The notes: generated from the letters alone by a model not told the origin. A DNA stretch of 64,000 nucleotides from Pseudomonas brassicacearum (GCF_000585995.1 NZ_CP007410.1:5421430-5485429), one strand, 5' to 3'. Shown: positions 21,673 to 33,057, counted from the first letter of the stretch. Numbers and translations: made by a program.

Positions 21673-22321
21673 TGATCAACTGTCGGCACAGGGCCTTGGC
21701 CCGTTGCGGATCCTGTCGTTCGACAGCGTCGAGGATTTCGCCGTGCAGGTCGAACACATGTTGATGACGAGGAACGATGTTGAGGCTCTGGCGCAATTGC
21801 GCGCCGATCACACTGGAAAAATAGCGATACAACTCGCTGAGGGCCGAGTTGTGCGCGGCGTCCACCAAGAGACGGTGGAACACCAGGTCGCAGGCGATGT
21901 AGTGCTCCAGATCGCCGTGGTAATGCTCGCCACTGGTTTTCAGCGCCTGGCGCAAGGCACGCAAATCGTCATCGGTGCGCCGCAACGCAGCCAGGCCGAT
22001 GGCCTCGACTTCAAGGATATGCCGGGTTTCCCGGGCCTGATCCAATGAACAGCGAGACAGGACCTTGAGGGTATCCAGCGGGTCCACCGTCGCTCGCACA
22101 TAACTGCCGTCGCCCTGACGGATTTCGATCAGCCCGGAAAACGCCAACACCCGCATGGCTTCGCGCACGGTGTTGCGACTGATCCCCAGCTCGGCCACCA
22201 ACTCGGGCTCGGTGGGCAAACGCTGACCGACGGCCCACACGCCATCGCTGATGCGCTGGCGCAGTTGGTCCAGGGCCTGATCGACCAAGGATCGCTTAAT
22301 TAATGGAGAAATGTCTGACAT
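21662..22321 (-). CDS. GntR/FadR-family transcriptional regulator
   Basis: A 219-residue regulator. The N-terminal winged helix contains GQRLPTEPELVAELGISRNTVREAMRVL, the FadR-type recognition helix, and a wing GDGSYVRA. The C-terminal FCD domain (from about residue 85) carries the metal/ligand residues of the helical bundle in HYIACDLVFHRLLVDAAHN and FDLHGEILDAVERQDP. The ATG at 22321 is used. It is the first gene of a two-gene unit with the MFS transporter, and a perfect palindrome 13 bases upstream is a likely autoregulatory operator. Confidence 0.9.
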   Translation of the reverse strand: MSDISPLIKRSLVDQALDQLRQRISDGVWAVGQRLPTEPELVAELGISRNTVREAMRVLAFSGLIEIRQGDGSYVRATVDPLDTLKVLSRCSLDQARETRHILEVEAIGLAALRRTDDDLRALRQALKTSGEHYHGDLEHYIACDLVFHRLLVDAAHNSALSELYRYFSSVIGAQLRQSLNIVPRHQHVFDLHGEILDAVERQDPQRAKALCRQLINEP

Positions 22322-22333
22322 GGAACCCACCCT

Positions 22334-22354
22334 TTCATCCAATCATAGGATGAA
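22334..22354. promoter_or_regulatory. Palindromic operator upstream of the GntR regulator
   Basis: TTCATCC and GGATGAA are perfect inverted repeats separated by seven bases (aatcata). The site begins 13 bases upstream of the regulator's ATG, where a bound repressor would block translation start or a promoter. The architecture fits a dimeric FadR-type protein, but the exact consensus is not known to me. Confidence 0.6.
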
Positions 22355-22400
22355 TTTTCTGACATGTTAGTCAGCTTCGCGTAGGACGGCAACCGCCTAG

Positions 22401-22541
22401 GGTCAACAAGAGGTAAAGAAACGAGATTTTCGATTAGTCAAAAATTACCCTTTTAGGGTAATTTTAAGGACAAGGCAGAAGGTGACGTACCGCCCCAGCG
22501 GAGGCCCACCGGTAATTTCCTTCAAGGAGAAAAACTCATGA
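22401..22541 (+). pseudogene. Possible C-terminal relic of mqsR toxin
   Basis: A frame without a start codon stays open from 22401 and stops at TGA 22539-22541, overlapping the ATG of mqsA. Its end reads YRPSGGPPVISFKEKNS; MqsR toxins end in a similar VYRP...VIVSFKEK pattern. The upstream half shows no resemblance and the RNA-binding core is gone. The ribosome site AAGGAG of mqsA encodes the KE of SFKEK, so part of the match could be forced by that site. Confidence 0.4.
22441..22465. promoter_or_regulatory. MqsA-type operator palindrome
   Basis: An 11-base arm ending ACCCT, a central TTT and the complementary arm AGGGTAATTTT form a perfect palindrome about 70 bases upstream of mqsA. E. coli MqsA binds AACCT-TTT-AGGTT-type sites, so the layout is the same with one extra C/G pair. 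It probably mediates autorepression. Confidence 0.6.
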
Positions 22542-23017
22542 AACAGCAATGCTTCAGCTGTGGTGCCCCGGAAGGTATGTTGCATTTCGAAGGTCGCGGC
22601 GAAACCATGAGCGTCAAGGGACTGGAACGCCGGGTCGATGACTTGTCTGGCTGGGAATGTCAGATGTGCGGCGAAGTCGAGCTCGATGCAAGCTGCTCGG
22701 ATCGCTACGACCACGCAGGTGATGAACTGGTCAACGCGGCCAGGCGAATGATCGGCGAAGAGATCAAACGTGTCCGGCGCAAACTGCATCTATCGCAAAA
22801 GGAAGCGGTACTGCTGCTATCGGGCGGTGGACACAATGCGTTTTCCCGCTACGAGCGCGGCGAGGTAGTGCCACCCAAGGCGTTGATCTTGCTGATGCGC
22901 CTGCTTGATCGCTATCCGCATTTGCTTGCCGATGTCCATGCCTTCGCTGAAGACGCAGACTTGCGGCAATTCAAAACGACGGTGCACAAGGAACACGAGA
23001 CCCTCACGGCTTGCTGA
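22538..23017 (+). CDS. mqsA: MqsA-family antitoxin/transcriptional regulator
   Basis: A 159-residue two-domain protein. The N-terminal domain has zinc ligands C5xxC8 and C41xxC44, which in MqsA fold the toxin-binding half. The C-terminal domain from about residue 68 is an Xre-type helix-turn-helix (LHLSQKEAVLLLSGGGHNAFSRYERGE), where the GG-NAFSRYE segment reads DNA. A clear AAGGAG ribosome site precedes the ATG. No intact mqsR lies upstream or downstream, so it may now act as a solo regulator. A terminator shared with the convergent aapP follows. Confidence 0.88.
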   Translation: MKQQCFSCGAPEGMLHFEGRGETMSVKGLERRVDDLSGWECQMCGEVELDASCSDRYDHAGDELVNAARRMIGEEIKRVRRKLHLSQKEAVLLLSGGGHNAFSRYERGEVVPPKALILLMRLLDRYPHLLADVHAFAEDADLRQFKTTVHKEHETLTAC

Positions 23018-23026
23018 GCGGCCCAT

Positions 23027-23055
23027 TAAAAACAAACCCGGACAAGTCCGGGTTT
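23027..23055. terminator. Bidirectional terminator between mqsA and aapP
   Basis: AAACCCGGAC (23034-23043) pairs with GTCCGGGTTT (23046-23055) around a two-base loop. An A-rich run upstream and TTTATTTC downstream support termination on both strands. Confidence 0.82.
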
Positions 23056-23076
23056 ATTTCACTGCCTAAGACCGGA

Positions 23077-23841
23077 TCAATGCAGGATCTGGCTGAGGAA
23101 CAGCTTGGTGCGGTCGTTCTGCGGGTTGTCGAAGAAGTCGTTTGGCGCGGCCTGTTCGACGATTTCACCCTTGTCCATGAAGATCACGCGGTTGGCCACG
23201 GTACGGGCAAAGCCCATTTCGTGGGTCACGCAGAGCATGGTCATGCCGTCTTCAGCCAAGCCGATCATGGTGTCGAGTACTTCCTTCACCATTTCCGGGT
23301 CGAGAGCCGAGGTTGGCTCGTCGAACAGCATGATTTTCGGCTTCATGCACAGGGCACGGGCGATAGCCACACGTTGCTGCTGACCGCCGGAGAGCTGACC
23401 CGGGTACTTGTGCGCCTGCTCTGGAATGCGCACGCGTTCCAGGTAGTGCATGGCGATTTCCTCGGCCTTGCGCTTGGGCATCTTGCGTACCCACATCGGC
23501 GCCAGGGTGCAGTTCTGCAAGATGGTCAGGTGCGGGAACAGGTTGAAGTGCTGGAACACCATGCCAACTTCACGACGGATCGCTTCGATCTGTTTGAGGT
23601 CGTTGGTCAGCTCCACGCCATCGACCACGATGCGGCCCTGCTGGTGTTCTTCCAGACGGTTGAGGCAGCGGATGGTGGTGGACTTGCCGGAGCCCGACGG
23701 GCCGCACAGCACGATACGCTCGCCCTGCTTGACGTTCAGGTTGATGTCTTTCAACACGTGGAACTGGCCGTACCATTTGTTCACGCCCTGCATCTGAATA
23801 ATGCCTTCAGGGCTCACAGGCTGTTTGATCGCTTCACTCAT
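23077..23841 (-). CDS. aapP: General L-amino acid ABC transporter, ATP-binding protein
   Basis: ATPase of the AapJQMP polar amino-acid importer. The 254-residue protein has Walker [10 protein letters not shown] at residues 47-55, Q-loop [16 protein letters not shown], signature [15 protein letters not shown], Walker [15 protein letters not shown] and switch His in VTHEMGFAR. The N-terminal 15 residues precede the usual [12 protein letters not shown] start. It is the last gene of the operon, 11 bases after aapM. Confidence 0.93.
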   Translation of the reverse strand: MSEAIKQPVSPEGIIQMQGVNKWYGQFHVLKDINLNVKQGERIVLCGPSGSGKSTTIRCLNRLEEHQQGRIVVDGVELTNDLKQIEAIRREVGMVFQHFNLFPHLTILQNCTLAPMWVRKMPKRKAEEIAMHYLERVRIPEQAHKYPGQLSGGQQQRVAIARALCMKPKIMLFDEPTSALDPEMVKEVLDTMIGLAEDGMTMLCVTHEMGFARTVANRVIFMDKGEIVEQAAPNDFFDNPQNDRTKLFLSQILH

Positions 23842-23852
23842 AAACTACGCTC

Positions 23853-24950
23853 CTAACGCTTGTGGCCAGTGTCCAGCTTGCGTTCCAAATGCATGGAATA
23901 GCGGGACATACCAAAACAGAAAATCCAGAACACCAAGGCGGCGAACACATAGCCTTCGGTGGCCATGCCCAGCCATTTCGGGTCGGCGGCAGCTTGTTTT
24001 ACGCTGTTGAGCAAGTCGAACAGGCCGATGATGATCACCAGACTCGTGTCCTTGAACAACGCAATAAAGGTGTTAACGATGCCCGGGATCACCATCTTCA
24101 GGGCTTGCGGCAGAATCACCAGGCCCATGCTGCGCCAGTAGCCCAGGCCCATCGCTGCGGCCGCTTCGTACTGGCCCTTGGGAATGGCTTGCAAACCGCC
24201 GCGCACCACTTCAGCCACATAGGCCGACTGGAACAGGATGACCCCGATCAGCGCCCGCAGCAGCTTGTCGAAGTTCATGCCTTCGGGCAGGAACAGCGGC
24301 AGCATCACCGACGACATGAACAGCACCGTGATCAACGGCACACCGCGCCAGAACTCGATGAAGGTCACGCAGACCACGCGGATCGCCGGCATGTTCGAAC
24401 GTCGGCCCAACGCCAGGACGATACCCAACGGCAAGGCTCCGACAATACCCACGGTAGCGATCACCAGGGTCAGCATCAAGCCGCCCCATTGGCTGGTCGC
24501 CACGGCGTCCAGACCGAACACACCACCATGCAGCAGGCACCAGGAGATGATCGGGTACAGCACCAGGAAGCTCAGGCCGTAGATCGCCTTGCGCGGGAAG
24601 CGCGAGATGAACAGCGGTGCCACACCGATCACTGCCAGCCACACGGTCAGGTCGACGCGCCAGCGCAGGTCGGTCGGGTAGTACCCGTACATGAACTGAC
24701 CGAAACGCTGCTGGATGAACACCCAGCAGGCGCCTTCCTTGGTGCAGTCGGCGCGGGTGGTACCGACCCAGTTGGCATCGAGGATCGCCCACTGCAGCAG
24801 TGGGGGCACGATCAGGTAGATCAGGTAAAACGCGAACAGCGTCAGCAGCGTATTGATCCAGCTGGAGAACATGTTGGCGCGCATCCACGCCACCACGCCG
24901 ATGCTGCTGCCCGGCGGGGGCATGTCAGGTTTGAAAGTATGAGTCGTCAT
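23853..24950 (-). CDS. aapM: General L-amino acid ABC transporter permease
   Basis: One of two membrane subunits of the importer, 365 residues. The N-terminal third holds extra membrane segments (ALFAFYLIYLIVPPLLQWAIL and a second set near residues 100-150) typical of AapM. The C-terminal half is the HisMQ-type permease domain with the EAA loop EAAAAMGLGYWRSMGLVILPQALKMVIPG that couples to AapP. It lies ten bases after aapQ. Confidence 0.92.
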   Translation of the reverse strand: MTTHTFKPDMPPPGSSIGVVAWMRANMFSSWINTLLTLFAFYLIYLIVPPLLQWAILDANWVGTTRADCTKEGACWVFIQQRFGQFMYGYYPTDLRWRVDLTVWLAVIGVAPLFISRFPRKAIYGLSFLVLYPIISWCLLHGGVFGLDAVATSQWGGLMLTLVIATVGIVGALPLGIVLALGRRSNMPAIRVVCVTFIEFWRGVPLITVLFMSSVMLPLFLPEGMNFDKLLRALIGVILFQSAYVAEVVRGGLQAIPKGQYEAAAAMGLGYWRSMGLVILPQALKMVIPGIVNTFIALFKDTSLVIIIGLFDLLNSVKQAAADPKWLGMATEGYVFAALVFWIFCFGMSRYSMHLERKLDTGHKR

Positions 24951-24960
24951 GCGCGTTTCC

Positions 24961-26142
24961 TCACCGCTCGATCAGCGCAATGCGCTTGTTGTACCAGTTC
25001 ATCAGCAAGGAAATGCTGATACTGATCGCCAGGTACACGCTCATGGTGATCGCAATCACCTCGATGGCCTGGCCCGTCTGGTTCAACACTGTGCCGGCAA
25101 ACAGCGAAACCATTTCCGGGTAACCGATACCGGCCGCCAGGGAAGAGTTTTTCGCCAGGTTCAGGTATTGGCTGGTCAACGGTGGAATGATCACGCGCAG
25201 GGCCTGCGGGATGATCACTTTGCGCAGGGTCGGACCGTTGCGCAGTCCCAGGGAACGGGCGGCTTCGGTCTGGCCGTGGCTGACCGACTTGATGCCCGAG
25301 CGCACGATCTCGGCGATGAACGCCGCGGTGTACACGGTCAAGGCCAGGGTCAAGGCCAGCAGTTCCGGGATCAACACCCAGCCACCGACGAAGTTGAAGC
25401 CCTTGAGCTCCGGCATTTCCCAATGCACCGGCGCACCAAAGAGCAGCGCGCTCAAGGCCGGAATCACCAGGAACAGCGCCAGGCCGACCCAGAACTTATG
25501 AAACGGCTCGCCAGTCGCTTCGAAACGCTTGTTGGCCCAGCGCGTCATCAGCACGATGGCGACGATCGCCAGCACAACGCTGATCACGAACGGCCAGAAC
25601 CCCTCGGACGTTAGCGCGGCAGGCATGTTCAAGCCCCGGCTGCTGACAAAGAAGGTGTCGCCGAAGTTATGGGCGGCCCGCGGTCCCGGCATGCTCAGGA
25701 ACACCGCAAAGTACCAGAACAGGATTTGCAGCAGTGGCGGGATGTTACGGAAGACCTCGACATAAACGGTCGCCAGCTTGGAGATGATCCAGTTCTGCGA
25801 CAGCCGTGCCACGCCGATGATGAACCCCAGGATGGTTGCCAGGATCACGCCGATGAACGTGACCAGCAGCGTATTGAGCAACCCGATGACAAATACCCGG
25901 GCATAGCTGTCCGCTTCGGTGTAGTCGATCAGGTGCTGGGCGATGCCGAAACCGGCACTGCGCTCCAGGAAGCCGAAACCGGAGGTGATGCCACGGTGCT
26001 GGAGGTTGGTCTGTGTGTTATCGAACAGAAACCAGCCCAGCGCGATAACCGCCACGACAGTGACGACTTGAAATACCCACGCACGCACTCGTGGATCGCT
26101 GAGGCTGAGCCTCTGCTTAGGTGCGCCGATTGAATTTTGCAT
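24961..26142 (-). CDS. aapQ: General L-amino acid ABC transporter permease
   Basis: Partner permease of AapM, 393 residues. It starts with a short polar segment (DPRVRAWVFQ), has a membrane span at about 29-45, and a periplasmic stretch with GFGFLERSAGFGI, characteristic of AapQ. The conserved permease domain ends with the EAA loop EAARSLGLRNGPTLRKVIIPQALRVIIPP. It follows aapJ across a 65-base gap that holds a strong hairpin. Confidence 0.92.
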   Translation of the reverse strand: MQNSIGAPKQRLSLSDPRVRAWVFQVVTVVAVIALGWFLFDNTQTNLQHRGITSGFGFLERSAGFGIAQHLIDYTEADSYARVFVIGLLNTLLVTFIGVILATILGFIIGVARLSQNWIISKLATVYVEVFRNIPPLLQILFWYFAVFLSMPGPRAAHNFGDTFFVSSRGLNMPAALTSEGFWPFVISVVLAIVAIVLMTRWANKRFEATGEPFHKFWVGLALFLVIPALSALLFGAPVHWEMPELKGFNFVGGWVLIPELLALTLALTVYTAAFIAEIVRSGIKSVSHGQTEAARSLGLRNGPTLRKVIIPQALRVIIPPLTSQYLNLAKNSSLAAGIGYPEMVSLFAGTVLNQTGQAIEVIAITMSVYLAISISISLLMNWYNKRIALIER

Positions 26143-26171
26143 GAAGTGCCCCGCAAAGAATGGAACAGAAC

Positions 26172-26200
26172 ATCACCCGGTGGTTGGCCCACCGGGTGAT
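26172..26200 (-). terminator. Intercistronic hairpin between aapJ and aapQ
   Basis: ATCACCCGGTGG (26172-26183) and its complement (26189-26200) make a perfect 12-bp stem with a five-base loop, eight bases beyond the aapJ stop and without a U-run. It likely stabilises the aapJ part of the mRNA or attenuates transcription so that binding protein exceeds permease. Confidence 0.65.
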
Positions 26201-26207
26201 AGAACCA

Positions 26208-27239
26208 TCAGCGCACTGGTGGTGCGTATTGAATGCCGCCAGCGTTCCACAGAGCGTTCAAGCCGCGATCGATTTCCAGCGGAGTGCCCTTGCCGAGGTT
26301 GCGCTCGAACATTTCGCCGTAGTTGCCGACTTGCTTGACGATCTGCACGACCCAGTCTTTCGGCAGTTTCAGGTCTTTGCCGTATTCACCGTCGGCGCCG
26401 AGCATACGAGCGACGTCAGGGTTTTTGGTGGACTTGGCTTCAGCCTCGACGTTTTTCGAGGTCACACCGGCTTCTTCAGCGTTGAGCAGCGCGTAGCCGG
26501 TCCAGCGCACGATAGCCAGCCACTCGTCGTCGCCGTTACGCACGACCGGGCCCAGTGGTTCTTTGGAAATGGTTTCCGGCAGAACCACGTAGTCCTTCGG
26601 CGAAGCCAGCTTGCTGCGCTGGGCGAACAGCTGGGACTTGTCGGAGGTCAGCACGTCGCAACGACCGGATTCCAGCGACTTGGCGCTTTCATCGGAGGTG
26701 TCGAAAGTGATCGGGGTGTACTTCAGGCCGTTGGCGCGGAAGTAGTCGGAAACGTTCAGCTCGGTGGTGGTACCGGCCTGGATGCAGATGGTTGCACCGT
26801 CCAGTTCCTTGGCGCTCTTGACGCCCAGCTTGTTGTTCGCCAGGAAACCAATGCCGTCGTAGTAGGTGATGAAACCTGGAAACTTCAGGCCCATGCCCGC
26901 ATCACGGGAGCTGGTCATGGTGGAGTTGCGCGAGAGCATGTCGATTTCGCCCGATTGCAGCGCGGTGAAGCGCTCCTTGGCGTTCAACTGGCTGAATTTG
27001 ACCTTGGTCGCGTCGCCGAATACCGCAGCGGCCACGGCACGGCAGAAGTCAGCATCGATACCGACGATCTTGCCGGTCGAATCAGGCACCGAGAAACCCG
27101 GCAGGCCATCACTCACGCCACATTGCACAAAGCCTTTCTTCTGTACGGCATCCAGGGTTGCACCCGCCTGAGCGAACCCGCTGACACCGAGTACTGCAGC
27201 AGCAGTCACGACGGCCAGGGTGGATTTCAGTAACTTCAT
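26208..27239 (-). CDS. aapJ: General L-amino acid ABC transporter, periplasmic binding protein
   Basis: Periplasmic receptor of the importer, 343 residues. A signal peptide occupies residues 1-25 (KSTLAVVTAAAVLGVSGFAQA, cut after AQA). The mature protein begins with AGATLDAVQKKGFVQCGVSDGLPGFS and has DADFCRAVAAAVFGD, the SBP-family ligand region. It is the first gene of aapJQMP. The upstream gap of 473 bases must hold the promoter, in which I could not find a convincing sigma-54 site. Confidence 0.92.
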   Translation of the reverse strand: MKLLKSTLAVVTAAAVLGVSGFAQAGATLDAVQKKGFVQCGVSDGLPGFSVPDSTGKIVGIDADFCRAVAAAVFGDATKVKFSQLNAKERFTALQSGEIDMLSRNSTMTSSRDAGMGLKFPGFITYYDGIGFLANNKLGVKSAKELDGATICIQAGTTTELNVSDYFRANGLKYTPITFDTSDESAKSLESGRCDVLTSDKSQLFAQRSKLASPKDYVVLPETISKEPLGPVVRNGDDEWLAIVRWTGYALLNAEEAGVTSKNVEAEAKSTKNPDVARMLGADGEYGKDLKLPKDWVVQIVKQVGNYGEMFERNLGKGTPLEIDRGLNALWNAGGIQYAPPVR

Positions 27240-28369
<1,130 letters not shown>

Positions 28370-28468
28370 AGCGTCCGATTGCCACGTCAACGCATTGTTC
28401 ATCACACTACGCCGCGCCCGTTTCTTGCATTACACTGGCCGGCGTACATTCCTTAACCAATCGATGAG

Positions 28469-29932
28469 ATGACCGTGCTCAAAGCACTCAAGAAGATGTT
28501 CGGTAAAAGCGAGGCCGAGCAGCTCGCGCCTGGCGCAAGCGCCCCTGTCCACAGCCAGAGCCGTACCGATGCGCAACAACCGCGCCGGGCTGCCCCTGTT
28601 GCACAGGCCAAAAAAGAGCCCGCCGCCCAGCCTCTTATTGCCCCTGAACCCGAAAAGCCACGCAACGAAGCCCCCAAGCCACGCCGCGAGCGCGCACCAA
28701 AACCGCCGGTCGTCGCCTGGAAGCTCGAGGACTTCGTCGTAGAACCCCAGGAAGGCAAGACCCGCTTCCACGATTTCAAGCTCGCCCCTGAACTGATGCA
28801 CGCCATCCAGGACCTGGGCTTCCCGTATTGCACGCCGATCCAGGCGCAAGTACTGGGCTTCACCCTCGCCGGCAAAGACGCCATCGGCCGCGCCCAGACC
28901 GGCACAGGGAAGACCGCCGCGTTCCTGATTTCCATCATCACCCAATTGCTCCAGACCCCGCCGCCCAAAGAGCGCTACATGGGCGAACCGCGGGCGCTGA
29001 TCATCGCCCCGACCCGCGAACTGGTGGTGCAGATCGCCAAGGACGCCGCCGACCTGACCAAGTACACCGGCCTGAACGTCATGACGTTCGTGGGCGGCAT
29101 GGACTTCGACAAGCAGCTCAAGCACCTCGAAGCCCGCCATTGCGACATTCTGGTGGCAACGCCAGGCCGCCTGCTGGACTTCAACCAGCGCGGCGACGTG
29201 CACCTGGACATGGTCGAGGTAATGGTGCTGGACGAAGCCGACCGCATGCTCGACATGGGCTTCATTCCCCAGGTCCGCCAGATCATTCGCCAGACTCCAC
29301 CGAAAAGCGAACGCCAGACCCTCCTGTTCTCCGCCACCTTCACCGAAGACGTGATGAACCTGGCCAAGCAATGGACCACCGACCCGTCCATCGTCGAGAT
29401 CGAGGCGCTGAACGTCGCCAGCGAAAACGTCGAGCAGCACATCTATGCGGTGGCCGGTGCCGACAAGTACAAGCTGCTCTACAACCTGGTCAACGACAAC
29501 GGCTGGGAGCGGGTGATGGTGTTCGCCAACCGCAAGGATGAAGTGCGACGCATTGAAGAACGCCTGGTGCGCGATGGCGTCAACGCCGCCCAACTGTCGG
29601 GCGATGTGCCACAGCACAAGCGCATCAAGACGCTGGAAGGTTTCCGCGAAGGCAAGATCCGCGTGCTGGTCGCCACCGACGTGGCCGGTCGCGGGATTCA
29701 TATCGACGGGATCAGCCATGTGATCAACTTCACCCTGCCGGAAGTGCCGGATGACTATGTGCACCGGATCGGCCGGACCGGTCGTGCAGGCGCCGCGGGT
29801 GTATCCATCAGCTTCGCCGGTGAGGATGACTCCTATCAGTTACCGTCCATCGAGGCGCTGCTGGGGAAAAAGATCAATTGCGAGACGCCGCCGACGCATC
29901 TGTTAAGACCGGTTGAGCGTAAGCGGCCTTAA
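28469..29932 (+). CDS. rhlB: ATP-dependent RNA helicase RhlB
   Basis: DEAD-box helicase that in enterobacteria works with RNase E in the degradosome. The 487-residue protein has an N-terminal extension of about 90 residues rich in Ala/Pro/Lys, then the Q motif region ([10 protein letters not shown]), motif I AQTGTGKT, motif [11 protein letters not shown], motif III SATF, and motif [12 protein letters not shown]. The extension and short C-terminus ([10 protein letters not shown]) match pseudomonad RhlB rather than RhlE. A strong terminator follows. Confidence 0.9.
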   Translation: MTVLKALKKMFGKSEAEQLAPGASAPVHSQSRTDAQQPRRAAPVAQAKKEPAAQPLIAPEPEKPRNEAPKPRRERAPKPPVVAWKLEDFVVEPQEGKTRFHDFKLAPELMHAIQDLGFPYCTPIQAQVLGFTLAGKDAIGRAQTGTGKTAAFLISIITQLLQTPPPKERYMGEPRALIIAPTRELVVQIAKDAADLTKYTGLNVMTFVGGMDFDKQLKHLEARHCDILVATPGRLLDFNQRGDVHLDMVEVMVLDEADRMLDMGFIPQVRQIIRQTPPKSERQTLLFSATFTEDVMNLAKQWTTDPSIVEIEALNVASENVEQHIYAVAGADKYKLLYNLVNDNGWERVMVFANRKDEVRRIEERLVRDGVNAAQLSGDVPQHKRIKTLEGFREGKIRVLVATDVAGRGIHIDGISHVINFTLPEVPDDYVHRIGRTGRAGAAGVSISFAGEDDSYQLPSIEALLGKKINCETPPTHLLRPVERKRP

Positions 29933-29949
29933 CCGTCTCCACAGAACAG

Positions 29950-29982
29950 AAAGCGCAGCCCTAAAAAAGCTGCGCTTTTTTT
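29950..29982 (+). terminator. Rho-independent terminator of rhlB
   Basis: AAAGCGCAGC (29950-29959) pairs with GCTGCGCTTT (29969-29978) and runs into T7. It ends 22 bases before the dauB operator. Confidence 0.92.
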
Positions 29983-30004
29983 ACGCCTGGGATATTGCTT
30001 GAAT

Positions 30005-30036
30005 AAACTAAAAGTCCATAATGGACAAATTAGTTT
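30005..30036. promoter_or_regulatory. Palindromic operator upstream of dauB
   Basis: A core GTCCAT-A-ATGGAC (30014-30026) is perfectly symmetric and is flanked by AAACTAA on the left and TTAGTTT on the right. It ends 24 bases before the dauB ATG. The core recurs upstream of the binding-protein gene at 33894-33930, which makes a shared regulator likely; DauR is the candidate. Confidence 0.65.
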
Positions 30037-30059
30037 ACAAGCAACTTCTCGGAGCCCCG

Positions 30060-31013
30060 ATGACCAGCACGCCTTATGTGATGAACCAAGTCCAGGCCCG
30101 AGAACTGCTCGCGCAAGTCGACGTGCCGCAGATCCTGCGCAAGCTGTTCCGCGACCTTGCCGCCGGGCAAGCAGTGCAGCCCGCCCAGCAACTTGTGGAA
30201 TTCCCCCAAGGCGCCGGGGATTTCATCAACTACCTGGGCGTACTGGCGCAAGACCAGGTCTACGGGGTCAAGACCTCGCCCTATATCGTGCGCGAGCAAG
30301 GTCCGCTGGTGACCGCCTGGACCTTGCTGATGTCGATGCAGACCGGCCAGCCCCTGTTGCTGTGCGATGCCGCCGAGCTGACGACCGCCCGTACCGCCGC
30401 CACCACGGCTGTCGCTGTCGATGCCCTCGCCCCGCTCCAGGCCCGGCGCCTTGCGGTCATCGGCAGCGGCGCAGTGGCGCGAGCCCACGTGCAGTACGTC
30501 AAGGGCCTGCGGGACTGGCAAAGCATCAGCCTCTACTCGCCGGGCCTGAAGAGCAAATCGGCGCAGGCGCTTGCTTCGATCACCGGCCTGGACCCACGCC
30601 TGCACATCGTCGACAGCCTTGAAACGGCGCTATACGACGCCGATGTGGTGATGCTCTGTACCTCGTCCGCCAAAGCGGTGCTCGACCCACAGATACTCGG
30701 CAAACCAGCACTGATCACTTCCATCAGCACCAACGCCCCTCGTGCCCACGAAGTGCCGCCGCAGAGCCTCAACGACATGGACGTGTTCTGCGATTATCGT
30801 CAGACCACGCCTGGCTCGGCCGGTGAAATGTTGATTGCCGGCGAACAGTTCGGCTGGGACGTTTCGAAAATCGTCGGCGATTTGCCCGAACTGCTCAGCG
30901 ACTACGTGGCACGCCCCGACTATCAACGCCACGTGTTCTACCGCTCCATCGGCCTGGGGCTGGAAGATATTGCGTTGGCGAATGCGCTTTACCATTTACA
31001 CCGCACTATCTGA
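30060..31013 (+). CDS. dauB: Ornithine cyclodeaminase-family protein, L-arginine dehydrogenase DauB-like
   Basis: In P. aeruginosa the gene after rhlB encodes DauB, an NAD(P)-dependent L-arginine dehydrogenase that turns 2-ketoarginine into L-arginine, coupled to DauA. The 317-residue protein has the ornithine-cyclodeaminase/mu-crystallin fold: substrate Lys in VYGVKTSPY, then GQPLLLCDAAELTTARTAATTAVA, the Rossmann loop VIGSGAVARAHV, and ISTNAPRAHEV. The ATG at 30060 is used; the upstream frame begins inside the operator. A REPIN lies between it and dauA. Confidence 0.88.
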   Translation: MTSTPYVMNQVQARELLAQVDVPQILRKLFRDLAAGQAVQPAQQLVEFPQGAGDFINYLGVLAQDQVYGVKTSPYIVREQGPLVTAWTLLMSMQTGQPLLLCDAAELTTARTAATTAVAVDALAPLQARRLAVIGSGAVARAHVQYVKGLRDWQSISLYSPGLKSKSAQALASITGLDPRLHIVDSLETALYDADVVMLCTSSAKAVLDPQILGKPALITSISTNAPRAHEVPPQSLNDMDVFCDYRQTTPGSAGEMLIAGEQFGWDVSKIVGDLPELLSDYVARPDYQRHVFYRSIGLGLEDIALANALYHLHRTI

Positions 31014-32288
<1,275 letters not shown>

Positions 32289-32376
32289 ATCCACCCAGGT
32301 GACGCATCGCCACGATTGCGGCACACTCCCCCGCGCCCCTGCTTCACGGGGCGCTGACGCTGCCTGGAGCCCTGTC

Positions 32377-33003
32377 ATGAACGCTGCACAACCCGATCCG
32401 GCACTGGATAATTTCCGTACCATCGCCGACGCCATCGCCACGCTGTTCTATCCCCACGCCGAAGTGGTGTTGCACGACCTGCGCACGCAGAAAGTCGACT
32501 ACATCGCCAACAACCTCTCCAAGCGTGAGATCGGTGATGATTCGTCCTTGGAGGATATGCTCAGCGACGACGCCAGCGAACGTAATATCGGGCCGTACGA
32601 AAAGCTGAATTGGGACGGACAGAAAATTCGCAGCCTCAGCAGCGTACTGCGCGACGCCCAGGGTCGCCCGCTGGCTGTGCTGTGCATCAACCTGAATATC
32701 TCGCTGTTCGAAAATGCCAAGGCGGCGCTGGACCTGTTCCTGTCGCCGGGCAAATTGATCCCCCAGCCAGACTCACTGTTTCGCGATGACTGGCAGGAGC
32801 GAATCAACACCTTTCTGCACGCCTGGATGCGCGAACGTCAGCTGAGCCTGAACCTGCTGACCCGTGACCACAAACGCGAGCTGGTGCTGGCGCTGCACGC
32901 TGAAGGCGCCTTCAAGGGCAAAAGCGCCTCCAACTATGTGGCCAATGTGCTGAACATGGGGCGGGCGACGGTGTACAAGCATTTGAAGGAATTGAAGGGC
33001 TGA
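32377..33003 (+). CDS. dauR: DauR-like transcriptional regulator (YheO PAS domain plus HTH)
   Basis: A 208-residue regulator. The N-terminal YheO-type PAS domain includes HAEVVLHDLRTQKVDYIANN and VLCINLNISLFE; the C-terminal DNA-binding part reads FKGKSASNYVANVLNMGRATVYKHLKELKG. In P. aeruginosa DauR controls the dauBAR operon in response to arginine. It follows dauA with GGAG eight bases before the ATG. The binding site inferred here is the palindrome upstream of dauB and of the next binding-protein gene. Confidence 0.88.
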   Translation: MNAAQPDPALDNFRTIADAIATLFYPHAEVVLHDLRTQKVDYIANNLSKREIGDDSSLEDMLSDDASERNIGPYEKLNWDGQKIRSLSSVLRDAQGRPLAVLCINLNISLFENAKAALDLFLSPGKLIPQPDSLFRDDWQERINTFLHAWMRERQLSLNLLTRDHKRELVLALHAEGAFKGKSASNYVANVLNMGRATVYKHLKELKG

Positions 33004-33028
33004 GATCGGTATTGCCTGGCCTGGCGCC

Positions 33029-33048
33029 ATCGCGAGCAAGCTCGCGAT
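33029..33048. repeat. Solo REP palindrome
   Basis: ATCGCGAGCAAGCTCGCGAT is the inner palindrome of the TGTGGGAGCGAGC family without the outer GGGAG arms. It lies in the 54-base gap between the convergent dauR and binding-protein genes, where it could act as a shared 3' hairpin. Confidence 0.7.
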
Positions 33049-33057
33049 AGCGATCAA

